Part shown: positions 20,704-30,414 of the stretch, piece by piece
Numbering within the stretch: the stretch's first letter is position 1
Layout of the letters: each line of letters starts with the position of its first letter
Translations under genes and position numbers: made by a program
The notes under the pieces: generated by a model
Told to the model about the DNA's origin: nothing
What the model saw: the letters and a program-made list of their open reading frames with translations, nothing else
The model's database searches: none
NCBI RefSeq assembly: GCF_000017205.1
Contig: NC_009656.1
Span: forward strand, 4,902,001 to 4,966,000
Direction: 5' to 3'
From: Pseudomonas paraeruginosa PA7
GTDB lineage: Bacteria; Pseudomonadota; Gammaproteobacteria; Pseudomonadales; Pseudomonadaceae
DNA: 64,000 bases

Positions 20704-21140
20704 CCCGCCGGGGCGGGAACGCCCCGCTCCTCGAAAACGCAGCGCAGGGGCATCCGCGTGCGGCAACTCGTCGGATTCCCTCCCCTCCACCCCTTTTCAA
20801 AAGCGAAACAGGCTTGCGGTGCCGCACGCCTGCTGCTTAACTGACGACCACGTTGTGACCGACCAGTCACGAACGACTTCCAAGAAAGCCCGCGTATCTG
20901 CCCGCGCTTCGGCGCAGGCCTTTCCTGCCCGGCCGAACAGCCGTATCCCCATGACCTGAAAGGGTTTTTGGACGATCTCCTTTTGGCCAGTAAGTCGTTG
21001 AAAATTAAGAGTTTGTTAAGTTACTCCGAATGACATCCAACTGTCATTGGGAGGCGCTTTCATCTGCCCATGAGCAATTTGACTTCGCCGCGACAAGCAG
21101 GTCGCCGCGTTCCCATCGAACGATTCCAGGAGGAAGCGAC
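20704..21140. other. 437-nt non-coding region upstream of phaG
   Basis: No gene seen. It holds a perfect hairpin CGGGGCG/CGCCCCG just after the transpeptidase gene (20708-20726; no T-run), an AT-rich stretch at about 20990-21025 and the palindrome at 21029-21048. Confidence 0.6.
21029..21048. promoter_or_regulatory. AATGACA-N6-TGTCATT palindrome upstream of phaG
   Basis: Perfect 7-bp arms with a 6-bp spacer, just after an AT-rich stretch and about 93 nt before the phaG start. The right arm also contains CTGTCAT, identical to one PhoB half-site, but there is no second tandem half-site. Candidate operator for an unidentified regulator. Confidence 0.45.
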
Positions 21141-22043
21141 ATGAGGCCGGAAACCGCCATCGTCGAGATTCACGGGCAACACCGCGTCCACACCGAGTTC
21201 TACGGCAATCCCGCGGCGCAGCAGACCATCGTCCTGGTCAACGGCTCGCTGTCGACCACCGCGTCCTTCGCCCAGACCGTGAAGTACCTGCAACCACACT
21301 TCAACGTGGTGCTCTACGACCAGCCCTATGCAGGGCAGTCCAAGCCGCACAACGACAACCGGGCGCCGATCAGCAAGGAATGCGAGGCCGGGATCCTGCT
21401 GGAACTGCTCGAGCATTTCCGCGCGGAGGTGGTGATGTCCTTTTCCTGGGGCGGCGTCGCCACCCTGCTCGCCCTCGCACAGCGTCCGGGACGGGTGCGC
21501 AAGGCGGTGGTCAACTCGTTCTCGCCGCTGCTCAACCCGGCCATGCTCGACTACCTGCACCGCGGCCTCGACTACCTCGCCGCCTGTGATCGAACCCAGG
21601 TCGGCAACCTGGTCAACGAGACCATCGGGCGCTACCTGCCTCAGTTGTTCAAGCGCTACAACTTCCGCCACGTCAGCGGCCTCGACGAGCACGAGTACCG
21701 GCAGATGCACTTCCACATCCGCGAAGTGCTGCGCCTGAATGCCGGCAGCTACACCGAAAGCTTCGCCGGCATCGAGATCCCGGTGCTGTTCATGAACGGC
21801 GAGCTGGACATCTACACCACTCCCCACGAGGCCCGCCAGTTCGGCCAGCTGATCCGCGCCGCGGAATTCCACACCATCCGCAACGCCGGCCATTTCATCG
21901 ACGTCGAGCACAAGGCCGCCTGGCAACAGACCCAGGACGCCCTGCTGGCCTTCCTTCGTCCACAACACGCAAAGCCGCTCAACCCGATCTACCGCCCCCT
22001 GCCCAACGGCGCCAGCGTCCCCCTTGCCGCCCTCGCCAGTTGA
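21141..22043 (+). CDS. phaG: PhaG/RhlA-family (R)-3-hydroxyacyl-ACP transacylase or thioesterase
   Basis: 300 residues, alpha/beta-hydrolase fold. The N-terminus MRPETAIVEIHGQHRV and the segments VLVNGSLSTTASFAQTV and DQPYAGQSKPH match P. putida PhaG closely, and RhlA more distantly. The nucleophile elbow is FSWGG (Ser102), the HX4D motif is HVSGLD, and the C-terminal base is in NAGHFIDVEHK. PhaG channels 3-hydroxyacyl-ACP from fatty-acid synthesis to polyhydroxyalkanoate precursors. AGGAGGAAGCGAC before ATG 21141 fixes the start. Matches PA0730. Confidence 0.85.
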   Translation: MRPETAIVEIHGQHRVHTEFYGNPAAQQTIVLVNGSLSTTASFAQTVKYLQPHFNVVLYDQPYAGQSKPHNDNRAPISKECEAGILLELLEHFRAEVVMSFSWGGVATLLALAQRPGRVRKAVVNSFSPLLNPAMLDYLHRGLDYLAACDRTQVGNLVNETIGRYLPQLFKRYNFRHVSGLDEHEYRQMHFHIREVLRLNAGSYTESFAGIEIPVLFMNGELDIYTTPHEARQFGQLIRAAEFHTIRNAGHFIDVEHKAAWQQTQDALLAFLRPQHAKPLNPIYRPLPNGASVPLAALAS

Positions 22044-22169
22044 CCACCGCCCGGGGAGCCCCGCTCCCCGGACGGAAAAAACCAGCCACATCAACAAAAA
22101 AACCGCCCCGGGCTTCACCTGCCGCCACGCATCTGGTAAAAAGGCGCCCTGGCCGCAAAAGCCGTCCGA

Positions 22170-22243
22170 GCGGGCGTCGTATAATGGCATTACCTGAGCT
22201 TCCCAAGCTCATGACGAGGGTTCGATTCCCTTCGCCCGCTCCA
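22170..22243 (+). tRNA. tRNA-Gly (anticodon CCC)
   Basis: Complete cloverleaf with encoded CCA. Acceptor GCGGGCG pairs with CGCCCGC, the anticodon stem is TGAGC/GCTCA around loop TTCCCAA (CCC at 22202-22204), and the T arm is GAGGGTTCGATTCCCTT. In PAO1 the Pf4 prophage integrates at this tRNA. A terminator follows at once. Confidence 0.95.
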
Positions 22244-22255
22244 GAACATCCTGTC

Positions 22256-22295
22256 AAGCCCCTGAAATGCCTAGCGTTTCGGGGGCTTTGCTTTT
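22256..22295 (+). terminator. tRNA-Gly terminator
   Basis: Stem AAGCCCCTGAAA/TTTCGGGGGCTT, nearly perfect, followed by TGCTTTTT. Confidence 0.85.
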
Positions 22296-22365
22296 TGGGG
22301 GAAGGAAAGGTGTCGAAGAAGTGTCGAGGCGCATTCAGCGCTACATGCTCAGGAGTAGAAAGCCA

Positions 22366-23004
<639 letters not shown>

Positions 23005-23187
23005 TTAAGGCCTGGAACTCAGGTTCTACGGTGTTCGAACTCCACCACGCTCCATATCCAGGCGACGAGTGGGATTCGCGCGTCGGCAGTCTGTCTACCG
23101 TCGGCTCCAACATCATAATCCGAATTCAGACCGAATTTGAACCACCTCAAGTCTATTTTTCTTTCCCTCTGTCGACCCCCGCAGCCT

Positions 23188-23395
23188 TCAACCTATGAGC
23201 GGGTTGAATCGAACAGCCTCAGATAGGTGGTCTTGGGAGAGGTGCGCATATCGCATCGTCATCGACAACGAGGCATGCCCCAGGATGTGCTGTAACGTCA
23301 CGATGTGCCCGCCGTTCATGATGAAGTGACTGGCGAACGTATGGCGCAGTACGTGGCTGGCCTGCCCCTTCGGCAGCTTGATCGAGGTCGACAGC
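23188..23395 (-). pseudogene. 3' remnant of a Pf-type tyrosine-recombinase integrase gene
   Basis: Reading on the minus strand from the IS edge to TGA 23190-23188 gives about 69 codons containing SHVLRHTFASHFIMNGG, LQHILGHASLSM and MRYAHLSQDHL: the C-terminal Arg-His, Leu-Gly-His and Tyr boxes of a phage integrase, with the catalytic tyrosine. The 5' two-thirds are missing; the IS3-family element begins at 23396. In intact Pf prophages this integrase lies next to the same TA pair. The remnant cannot act as a recombinase. Confidence 0.88.
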
Positions 23396-23403
23396 TGTAG
23401 TGG

Positions 23404-24567
<1,164 letters not shown>

Positions 24568-24632
24568 CAGACACCTCTCTCACGGCGAGGATTCTCGCCT
24601 AAATCGGTGTCCGGGATCAGTAGACCACTACA

Positions 24633-25002
24633 CCCTGGCGATTGCCGCGAACTGCGCAGACACGTTCCCCCAGGCGGACGTTTGATCAGAGGCTGAACCA
24701 AGGACATGGACGGATTCAGCCTAACTCACCTCGGACAATACTCTCTTGGACAGATTCGCATGAGGTGCCCTCAACGATCATGAGCATTTGCCAAGATGCG
24801 CGCTGCCATGTCGTATCAGAATATTTATCAGCCGCACCTATCACGGCACCGGATCCCTGAAAGCTCGATAAAAGGACGTCGATTCAGGAAGCGCTCCGGT
24901 AGCACATGCCCTCCATGTCCGAGAAGCTGCCATGACGCGCTCGCAATGGCAGTGGCATCTCATGCCACCTGGCAAGGCGGGCATAGACCGACAACGGACA
25001 GC
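24633..25002. other. 370-nt region right of the IS, no gene seen
   Basis: No convincing gene. An open tail immediately beyond the IS reads LAIAANCADTFPQADV to TGA on the plus strand and could be the end of a lost gene. No second copy of the tRNA-Gly 3' end (an attachment-site repeat) is found here. Confidence 0.5.
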
Positions 25003-25410
25003 CTACATCATCAGCAAATACACCTGCTCCAACTGGTCCAGGTCGATATCCAGGGGCAGCGGCAACGGCACTTCACCGATATGCTTCTCACTGGCGAACC
25101 GCCCCTGCGCCAGTGCCCGCGCGGGGGCGTTGAGGGCCAGGAAGTCGCCTTCGGCGTATTCCCAGAAATTCAGAGGGGAGCGGCCCGAGTAGGTTTCGTT
25201 CCAGCAGGCGACGTACGAGCGTTTGCCCAGAACCTTCGGCCGGCAGGAAACGTAGGGATCCAGGTAGACCTCGTGGGTCAGGTACATCAGAGTCAGCTCA
25301 TCGATCCTATGGACCGGGACTTCGCTGACCTCTTGCGCCTCCTCGGGCGCTCCCATGGCCATACCTCCGCCGATGAAAAGGAAAGCAACCACGACCAACA
25401 ACTTCAACAC
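25003..25410 (-). CDS. Secreted or periplasmic hypothetical protein
   Basis: 135 residues from GTG 25410, with GAGG at a suitable distance. The N-terminus (LKLLVVVAFLFIGGGMAMGAP) looks like a cleavable signal peptide. The mature part has two cysteines (SCRPK and ACWNET) and WNETYSGRSPLNFWEYAEGD, with an acidic Leu-rich end (LPLPLDIDLDQLEQVYLLMM). No family recognised. It stands alone next to the IS in a lower-GC stretch, so it may be part of the accessory segment. Confidence 0.6.
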   Translation of the reverse strand: MLKLLVVVAFLFIGGGMAMGAPEEAQEVSEVPVHRIDELTLMYLTHEVYLDPYVSCRPKVLGKRSYVACWNETYSGRSPLNFWEYAEGDFLALNAPARALAQGRFASEKHIGEVPLPLPLDIDLDQLEQVYLLMM

Positions 25411-26259
25411 GACGAAACCTCGCCTGAAAAGCGCAGAGATTACGCCGACAACTTTTCAAGTATGCGAACAGGGTAGCCCGCAACGTTCACCCCTAAAGCC
25501 CGATATCAGGCAATTCCTACATGACGGAAAGTACCGACCGGCCCCACACCCGACAGGTCCCTCCGCTCAGCGCTAATTCACGATTTACCGCGACAAGCTT
25601 TTTTAGTAATTTTCTGTAGGAAAAACTCTCCGAAAAAACCTCCTCATTTCCGTTCGATACCGATTTCAACCAATGTGCCTTCGGTGACACACGGCTGCCG
25701 ATCGGCCCGCTACCGTGTCCATCCGGAACTCGCTGCGGCGGCACTGAACCTGGGCACACCGTTGTTGCACAACGCAGATCGGTTGACGATCCGCCGCCGC
25801 GGTTGCCCGGGTTTAGCCAAAACCTGCCGGTCATCACCCTCGCCTCGACCAGATGCGGGCCGTATCTCGTCGCGGCGGCGACAGGCCTGGAGAGGGAGCA
25901 GCGCCAACATGCTGCGGCGCATGGCAGCCTCCCGGCCTGGTTGGCAATGGAACCGCGAGTCACCGCGGGAGAGGACGAACGCCCTCACAAACCGATGATC
26001 CCGGGACAGCGGCATGACGACGCAGCCACTGCCTTGTCGTCGCCTCGTCCGCTCGGCTAGACTGTCGCCCCATAGTCACCTCCGTGACTGCCCCTCCCCG
26101 TTCCGAGGCTTGCATGCTGGAGATAGTAGTCATCCGATAACCGCCGCTTCGTCGCCTTGCACGAGGTGTCGCCGGTTATCTGCCTTCGCCATGGTCCGCA
26201 TGCGCCTGTTCGCGCCGTGCGACCGCGTTGCCATACCGATGACTACAGGTTCTCCCGAC
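25411..26259. other. 849-nt stretch without a supported gene
   Basis: Only short overlapping frames without ribosome sites are present. The first 270 nt are AT-richer than the rest of the window. An 8-bp inverted repeat GATAACCG/CGGTTATC (26136-26143 and 26173-26180) lies about 80 nt before the YjhX gene and could be its operator. Otherwise nothing recognised. Confidence 0.45.
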
Positions 26260-26517
26260 ATGAACGTTTCCAAGCCGGAACAACGGACCCTCCACGCCTT
26301 GGCCCAGGGTGGCCATATCGCTTTCTTCCGCGACGCCTCGGGCAAGGTCACCCAGGTCGAATGCTACAACCGCGACGGCCATCTCCTGCTCGACTGTACC
26401 CTGGCGGTGTTCGCCAGGCTGAAGAGCAAGCGCCTGATCCACTCCAGCCAGGGCCGGCCCTACCGTATCTCGATGGCCGGACTGAAAGCCGTGCGCCCGC
26501 AGGCGGACAATCGCTGA
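26260..26517 (+). CDS. YjhX-family (UPF0386) putative toxin
   Basis: 85 residues, the same length as E. coli YjhX and alignable end to end: [18 protein letters not shown], then [19 protein letters not shown], then [21 protein letters not shown]. coli YjhX is proposed as the toxin of the yjhX-yjhQ pair; here too a GNAT acetyltransferase gene follows 63 nt downstream. Toxicity has not been shown for this copy. ATG 26260 gives the conserved N-terminus; upstream in-frame starts are not supported. Confidence 0.85.
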   Translation: MNVSKPEQRTLHALAQGGHIAFFRDASGKVTQVECYNRDGHLLLDCTLAVFARLKSKRLIHSSQGRPYRISMAGLKAVRPQADNR

Positions 26518-26580
26518 GTCCAATTCTTCTCCACCGCCCTGGCCAGGAGAAGGCCAGGGCCATGCCCGAGGAGTACACGC

Positions 26581-27087
26581 ATGAACATCTCCATCCGTGC
26601 GGAGACCGCCGCCGACATCGATGCCATCGCCCGCCTGACCGAAGCCGCGTTCCGCCGGGCTACGCATGCCAGCCATACCGAGCAGTTCATCGTCGCCGCC
26701 CTCCGTCGTGCCGGCTCGCTGACACTATCGCTGGTCGCCGAGGGCAACGGCCAACTGTTCGGCCATGTCGCCGCCTCACCGGTGACCATCGACGGCGCAC
26801 CGGGCGGCTGGTACGGCCTCGCACCGGTCTCGGTAGAGCCCGAATGGCAAGGACGCGGCATCGGCTCGCGGCTGATCCGCCAGTTGCTGGCCGAACTGCG
26901 CTCGCTGGGCGCGGAAGGTTGCGTGGTGCTGGGTGAACCGGCCTACTACAGCCGCTTCGGCTTCCGCGCTGAAAGTGGCCTAGTGCTGCCTGGCGTTCCC
27001 GCCGCTTTCTTCCAGGCACAGTCCTTCGCTGGAGCGGCGGTCCGGGGAACGGTCGCCTTCCATCCCGCCTTCGACGCTACCGGCTGA
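26581..27087 (+). CDS. GNAT-family N-acetyltransferase (YhbS/YjhQ-like)
   Basis: 168 residues with the GNAT core: beta strands around HVAASPVTIDG, the acetyl-CoA loop VEPEWQGRGIGSRLIRQLL, and GCVVLGEPAYYSRFGFRAE, typical of YhbS-type proteins. GAGGAG precedes ATG 26581. Position behind the YjhX gene parallels the E. coli yjhX-yjhQ pair, in which YjhQ was proposed as antitoxin. Substrate unknown. A decayed minus-strand gene converges from the other side. Confidence 0.85.
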   Translation: MNISIRAETAADIDAIARLTEAAFRRATHASHTEQFIVAALRRAGSLTLSLVAEGNGQLFGHVAASPVTIDGAPGGWYGLAPVSVEPEWQGRGIGSRLIRQLLAELRSLGAEGCVVLGEPAYYSRFGFRAESGLVLPGVPAAFFQAQSFAGAAVRGTVAFHPAFDATG

Positions 27088-27410
27088 ACCGAAGCGCCAG
27101 CGCCCGGGCCACCGGGCGCCTGTCGCGGCGTTCAATCGAACAGGGGCCCTCCTGGACCAGTTCGATCCCGTAGCCAGCCGCCCCCAGAAAGGCGTTCACG
27201 CGGTGCCTCATCACCCCGGCCTCGCGGAACACGCGGGCCCAGCGCCCTGGCGATCTCTTCGCCTGCGCGCCGGAAGGCTTCGTCGCACGGTTTGCCTCGC
27301 AACAGCACGACCTCCATGCCACTACGGTCGTCGAACTGGACTCCAGAAGCATCCACTTCGCCTGGCGCAAGCAACAGGCTTCACCGCTTGTCCTGGGCTG
27401 CACCGACAGC
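27077..27410 (-). pseudogene. Decayed gene of unknown function
   Basis: Two minus-strand frames carry protein-like sequence that join only through a frameshift near 27240: first GVQFDDRSGMEVVLLRGKPCDEAFRRAGEEIARALG, then RVFREAGVMRHRVNAFLGAAGYGIELVQEGPCS running to TAG about 10 nt inside the GNAT gene's 3' end. A second shift near 27380 may be needed to reach a start. I do not recognise the family. In PAO1 several genes, including gloA2, occupy this interval and none of those is seen here. Confidence 0.4.
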
Positions 27411-27510
27411 ATCGGCGCGGGTTGACGCCGGCGCCGCGCAGCGCAACACGCGTACGGCGGGAAAAACGGCAACAGCGGAACCACTGCACAGACCGGAGAA
27501 AAAACCGCTG

Positions 27511-27528
27511 GCCGCCAGGCCTGGCGGC
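27511..27528. repeat. 18-bp perfect palindrome upstream of toxR
   Basis: GCCGCCAGGCCTGGCGGC. On the minus strand it is followed after 6 nt by a TTTTTT tract, so it could be a terminator for leftward transcription; it lies about 180 nt upstream of the toxR start. Confidence 0.5.
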
Positions 27529-27707
27529 GGCCACGGAAGTACCCTCGCGGCCGATTGCCGAGCCGATCCCCTGCCTGCCCACCGGGCTTTCCGACGAAAG
27601 ACCTTGATTCGCCGGAGGCAGAACCGTCTCCGCTAGACACCCCTTCAATCCTGTGCACGGGCACTGTCCGTGCGCCTCGGCGAGATTTGCCCATAGAGCC
27701 ATCACCT

Positions 27708-28484
27708 ATGACTGCGACAGACAGAACGCCCCCGCCATTGAAATGGCTTTGCCTCGGCAACCGTGACGCGAACGACGGATTCGAGCTCTTCGCCCACGGC
27801 ATCTATGCGAGGAACGGCGCGTTGGTCGGCAGCAAGCTCTCCCTGCGCGAACGCCGTCAACGGGTCGACCTGTCGGCCTTCCTCTCCGGCGCCCCACCAT
27901 TGCTCGCCGAAGCCGCGGTGAAACACCTGCTGGCACGACTACTCTGCGTCCACCGACACAACACCGACCTCGAACTGCTGGGCAGGAACTTCATTCCCCT
28001 GCATGCCAGCAGCCTGGGCAATGCCGGAGTCTGCGAGCGTCTCCTGGCCTCGGCCAGGCAGTTGCAGCAGCACCAGGTCGAGCTGTGCCTGCTGCTGGCC
28101 ATCGACGAGCAGGGCCCCGCCTCGCCGGAATATCTCGCCACCCTGGCCCGTCTGCGCGACAGCGGCATGCGCATCGCGCTGCATCCACAGCGCATCGACA
28201 CCGACGCCCGCCAATGCTTCGCCGAGGTCGATGCCGGGCTCTGCGACTTCCTGGCGCTGGACGCCCGCCTGCTGGCGCCCGGCCCGCTGACCCGCAACCT
28301 GCGCCAGCGCAAGAGCATCGAATACCTCAATCGTCTGCTGGTGGCACAGGACATCCAGATGCTCTGCCTCAATGTCGACACCGAGGAACAGCACCAGCAG
28401 GCCAACGCGTTGCCCTTCGCCTTTCGCCACGGCAGGCACTACTCGGAACCGTTCCAGGCCTGGCCGTTCAGCGCCGGCACCTGA
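27708..28484 (+). CDS. toxR: ToxR (RegA) transcriptional regulator, degenerate EAL domain
   Basis: 258 residues matching P. aeruginosa ToxR/RegA (PA0707), the activator of exotoxin A synthesis: start [21 protein letters not shown], core [21 protein letters not shown], end [17 protein letters not shown]. The fold resembles an EAL domain but the catalytic Glu-Ala-Leu is absent, so it senses rather than hydrolyses c-di-GMP (family knowledge). Start ATG 27708 gives the conserved N-terminus although the frame is open 150 nt upstream. toxA itself is not in this window. Confidence 0.92.
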   Translation: MTATDRTPPPLKWLCLGNRDANDGFELFAHGIYARNGALVGSKLSLRERRQRVDLSAFLSGAPPLLAEAAVKHLLARLLCVHRHNTDLELLGRNFIPLHASSLGNAGVCERLLASARQLQQHQVELCLLLAIDEQGPASPEYLATLARLRDSGMRIALHPQRIDTDARQCFAEVDAGLCDFLALDARLLAPGPLTRNLRQRKSIEYLNRLLVAQDIQMLCLNVDTEEQHQQANALPFAFRHGRHYSEPFQAWPFSAGT

Positions 28485-28578
28485 GCGCCAGCGCCGTCCG
28501 CCAGCCGTCACGCCGCGCTGGCCCGTCCCCTCGCCAGAGGCTACCCTTGAGCGCTTCGACGGACAGGGACGCCAGGTC

Positions 28579-29204
28579 ATGGGCAATTATTTCGCGAGTA
28601 GCTTCAGGGGCAAGCTGCTCTCGGAGCAAGTCAGCAATCCGAACATTCGGGCGGGGCGCTACAGCTACTATTCCGGCTACTATCACGGGCATTCCTTCGA
28701 CGACTGTGCGCGCTACCTGATGCCGGACCGCGACGACGTGGACAGGCTGGTCATCGGCAGCTTCTGTTCGATCGGCAGCGGCGCCACCTTCATCATGGCC
28801 GGCAACCAGGGACAGCACGCCGGGTGGGCGTCGACCTTTCCCTTCCATCTCATGCACGAGGAGCCGGCCTTCGCCAACGCCGAGAACGGTTACCTGCCGG
28901 CGGGCGACACGGTGATCGGAAACGACGTCTGGATCGGCGCCGAGGCGATGTTCATGCCGGGCGTGCGGGTCGGCCACGGGGCGATCATCGGCAGCCGCGC
29001 GCTGGTGACCCGTGACGTGGCCCCTATGCCACCGTCGGCGGCAACCCGGCGCGGACGCTTCGTAAACGTTTTTTCGATAGCGATATCCGGCACCTCCTGG
29101 AAATGGCCTGGTGGGACTGGTCGCTGGAGGAGATCGAGGCTGCGATTCCGCTGCTCTGCGCCGCGGTTATCCCGGCCCCGTACCAGCACTGGCAACGGCG
29201 GTGA
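28579..29204 (+). pseudogene. catB7: CatB-type chloramphenicol acetyltransferase gene, frameshifted
   Basis: ATG 28579 encodes a xenobiotic acetyltransferase of the left-handed beta-helix family ([46 protein letters not shown]-type hexapeptides up to [13 protein letters not shown]). The frame is lost at the CCCC tract 29021-29024: one missing C turns Ala-Pro-Tyr-Ala into Ala-Pro-Met-Pro. In the +1 frame the normal end continues perfectly ([34 protein letters not shown]) to TGA 29202-29204. The unshifted product would run on to 29463 with unrelated sequence and lack the C-terminal helix. Corresponds to PA0706. Confidence 0.88.
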
Positions 29205-29293
29205 GCAGAGGCCCGATGCCCGCAAGCATGATCCGGAGGGTTTTTCTCGGCTCCACAGGCATATCCTCCAGGCTCCAGGCGGTATACTGTCGC

Positions 29294-29321
29294 GATACCC
29301 GGGTATCCAGGCATGCATGCC
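29294..29321. promoter_or_regulatory. Two adjacent perfect palindromes upstream of migA
   Basis: GATACCCGGGTATC (29294-29307, 14 bp) and GGCATGCATGCC (29310-29321, 12 bp) lie two bases apart, about 155 nt before the migA start, with GGTATACT immediately left. migA is reported to be controlled by quorum sensing and mucin, but these sites do not match a las/rhl box; the binding factor is unknown. Confidence 0.5.
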
Positions 29322-29475
29322 AGAGCCTTTCCGACGCTGGCGTGCCTCCGCTGAAAGGGGTCCGCTGATTTCTCGGAAGCTTCCCGAAGACCGACCGCTG
29401 GAACATTCGCAGGACTTCCTGACCGGCGCGCCGCCCGGGGCGGTCGCCGTGCAAGACGAGTGACAAGAACGACAC

Positions 29476-30378
29476 ATGATTGCAGAAGCCACTTCCAGCA
29501 AGCCCTCAGGCACGACGGATACCCCCCTGGTCTCCGTCGTCGCGCCCTGCTTCAACGCGGAAAAGTACCTGGAAGAAGCCCTGCGGAGCATCTATGCGCA
29601 GGACTACCCGAATTTCGAAGTGATCATCGTCGACGACGGTTCCACCGACGCCAGCTATGCCATGCTGGAACAGCTGCAGGCCAGCTACGGCTTCCAGCTC
29701 TACCGCCAGCGCAACCAAGGCGTCAGCGCCGCGCTGAACTTCGGCCTGCAGCATGCCCGCGGCGACTACGTCGCCACTCCGGACCTGGACGACATCATGC
29801 TGCCGCATTCGCTGAGCGTACGCGCCGAGTACCTCGACCAGCACCCCGAGGTCGGCTGCGTCGGCGCCCTGGTCATCTACATCGACAGCGAAGGCCAGGA
29901 AACCAAGCGGCAGAGCAGCAACCGCATCCGCCAGCTGGACTTCGACTACCTGCTCGGCAACGCCTATGTCTGCGGCGCCCCGGTGTCCCTCTACCGCATG
30001 GAAGCCCTGCGCGCCGCCGGCTTCTACGATCCGCAGATCAAGGTCCAGGACTTCCAGATGACCCTGCGCATCGCCAGCCAGGGCTACCAGATCCACAAGC
30101 TGCCGGTGCTGGTCACCCGCTACCGGCGCCACCCCGACAACCTGTCGCGGCGCTACAAGGTGCTGCTCGACGCCGACCTGCGCACCATCGAGCCCTACCA
30201 GTCGCATCCGGCCTACGAGCGCGGCCGCACGGAGCTGGTCAACAAGGCCCTGAAATACGCCGTGGTATCGGACAAGAAGCATGCCTGGCAACTGCTCCGC
30301 TCGCTGCCCCTGCGGCAGTGGAACCGCACCACCTTCCGCCGTCTGAAGCGCTTCCTGCTCCATCACGAGACCACCTGA
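29476..30378 (+). CDS. migA: MigA, family 2 glycosyltransferase of LPS core
   Basis: 300 residues, the known MigA length. GT2 fold: VSVVAPCFNAEKYLEEALRSIYAQDYPNFEVIIVDDGS at residues 19-57, the nucleotide-sugar Asp-x-Asp-like segment ATPDLDDIMLPHS, and VQDFQMTLRIASQG. MigA (PA0705) adds the alpha-1,6-linked rhamnose to outer core, giving the uncapped core glycoform; it was named for induction by respiratory mucus. The start has only a weak ribosome site (AAG). A hexapeptide acyltransferase gene follows after 36 nt. Confidence 0.93.
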   Translation: MIAEATSSKPSGTTDTPLVSVVAPCFNAEKYLEEALRSIYAQDYPNFEVIIVDDGSTDASYAMLEQLQASYGFQLYRQRNQGVSAALNFGLQHARGDYVATPDLDDIMLPHSLSVRAEYLDQHPEVGCVGALVIYIDSEGQETKRQSSNRIRQLDFDYLLGNAYVCGAPVSLYRMEALRAAGFYDPQIKVQDFQMTLRIASQGYQIHKLPVLVTRYRRHPDNLSRRYKVLLDADLRTIEPYQSHPAYERGRTELVNKALKYAVVSDKKHAWQLLRSLPLRQWNRTTFRRLKRFLLHHETT

Positions 30379-30414
30379 GGCCCGCCGCGCCTGCCAGGGT
30401 GGCAAGGTAAACCA

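Noticed and set aside
25517..25963. 148-residue minus-strand frame
   Set aside because: No ribosome site, no recognisable domain and composition unlike real genes; treated as non-coding.
24633..26259. Second attachment repeat (copy of the tRNA-Gly 3' end)
   Set aside because: No copy of TTCGATTCCCTTCGCCCGC was found to the right of the IS.
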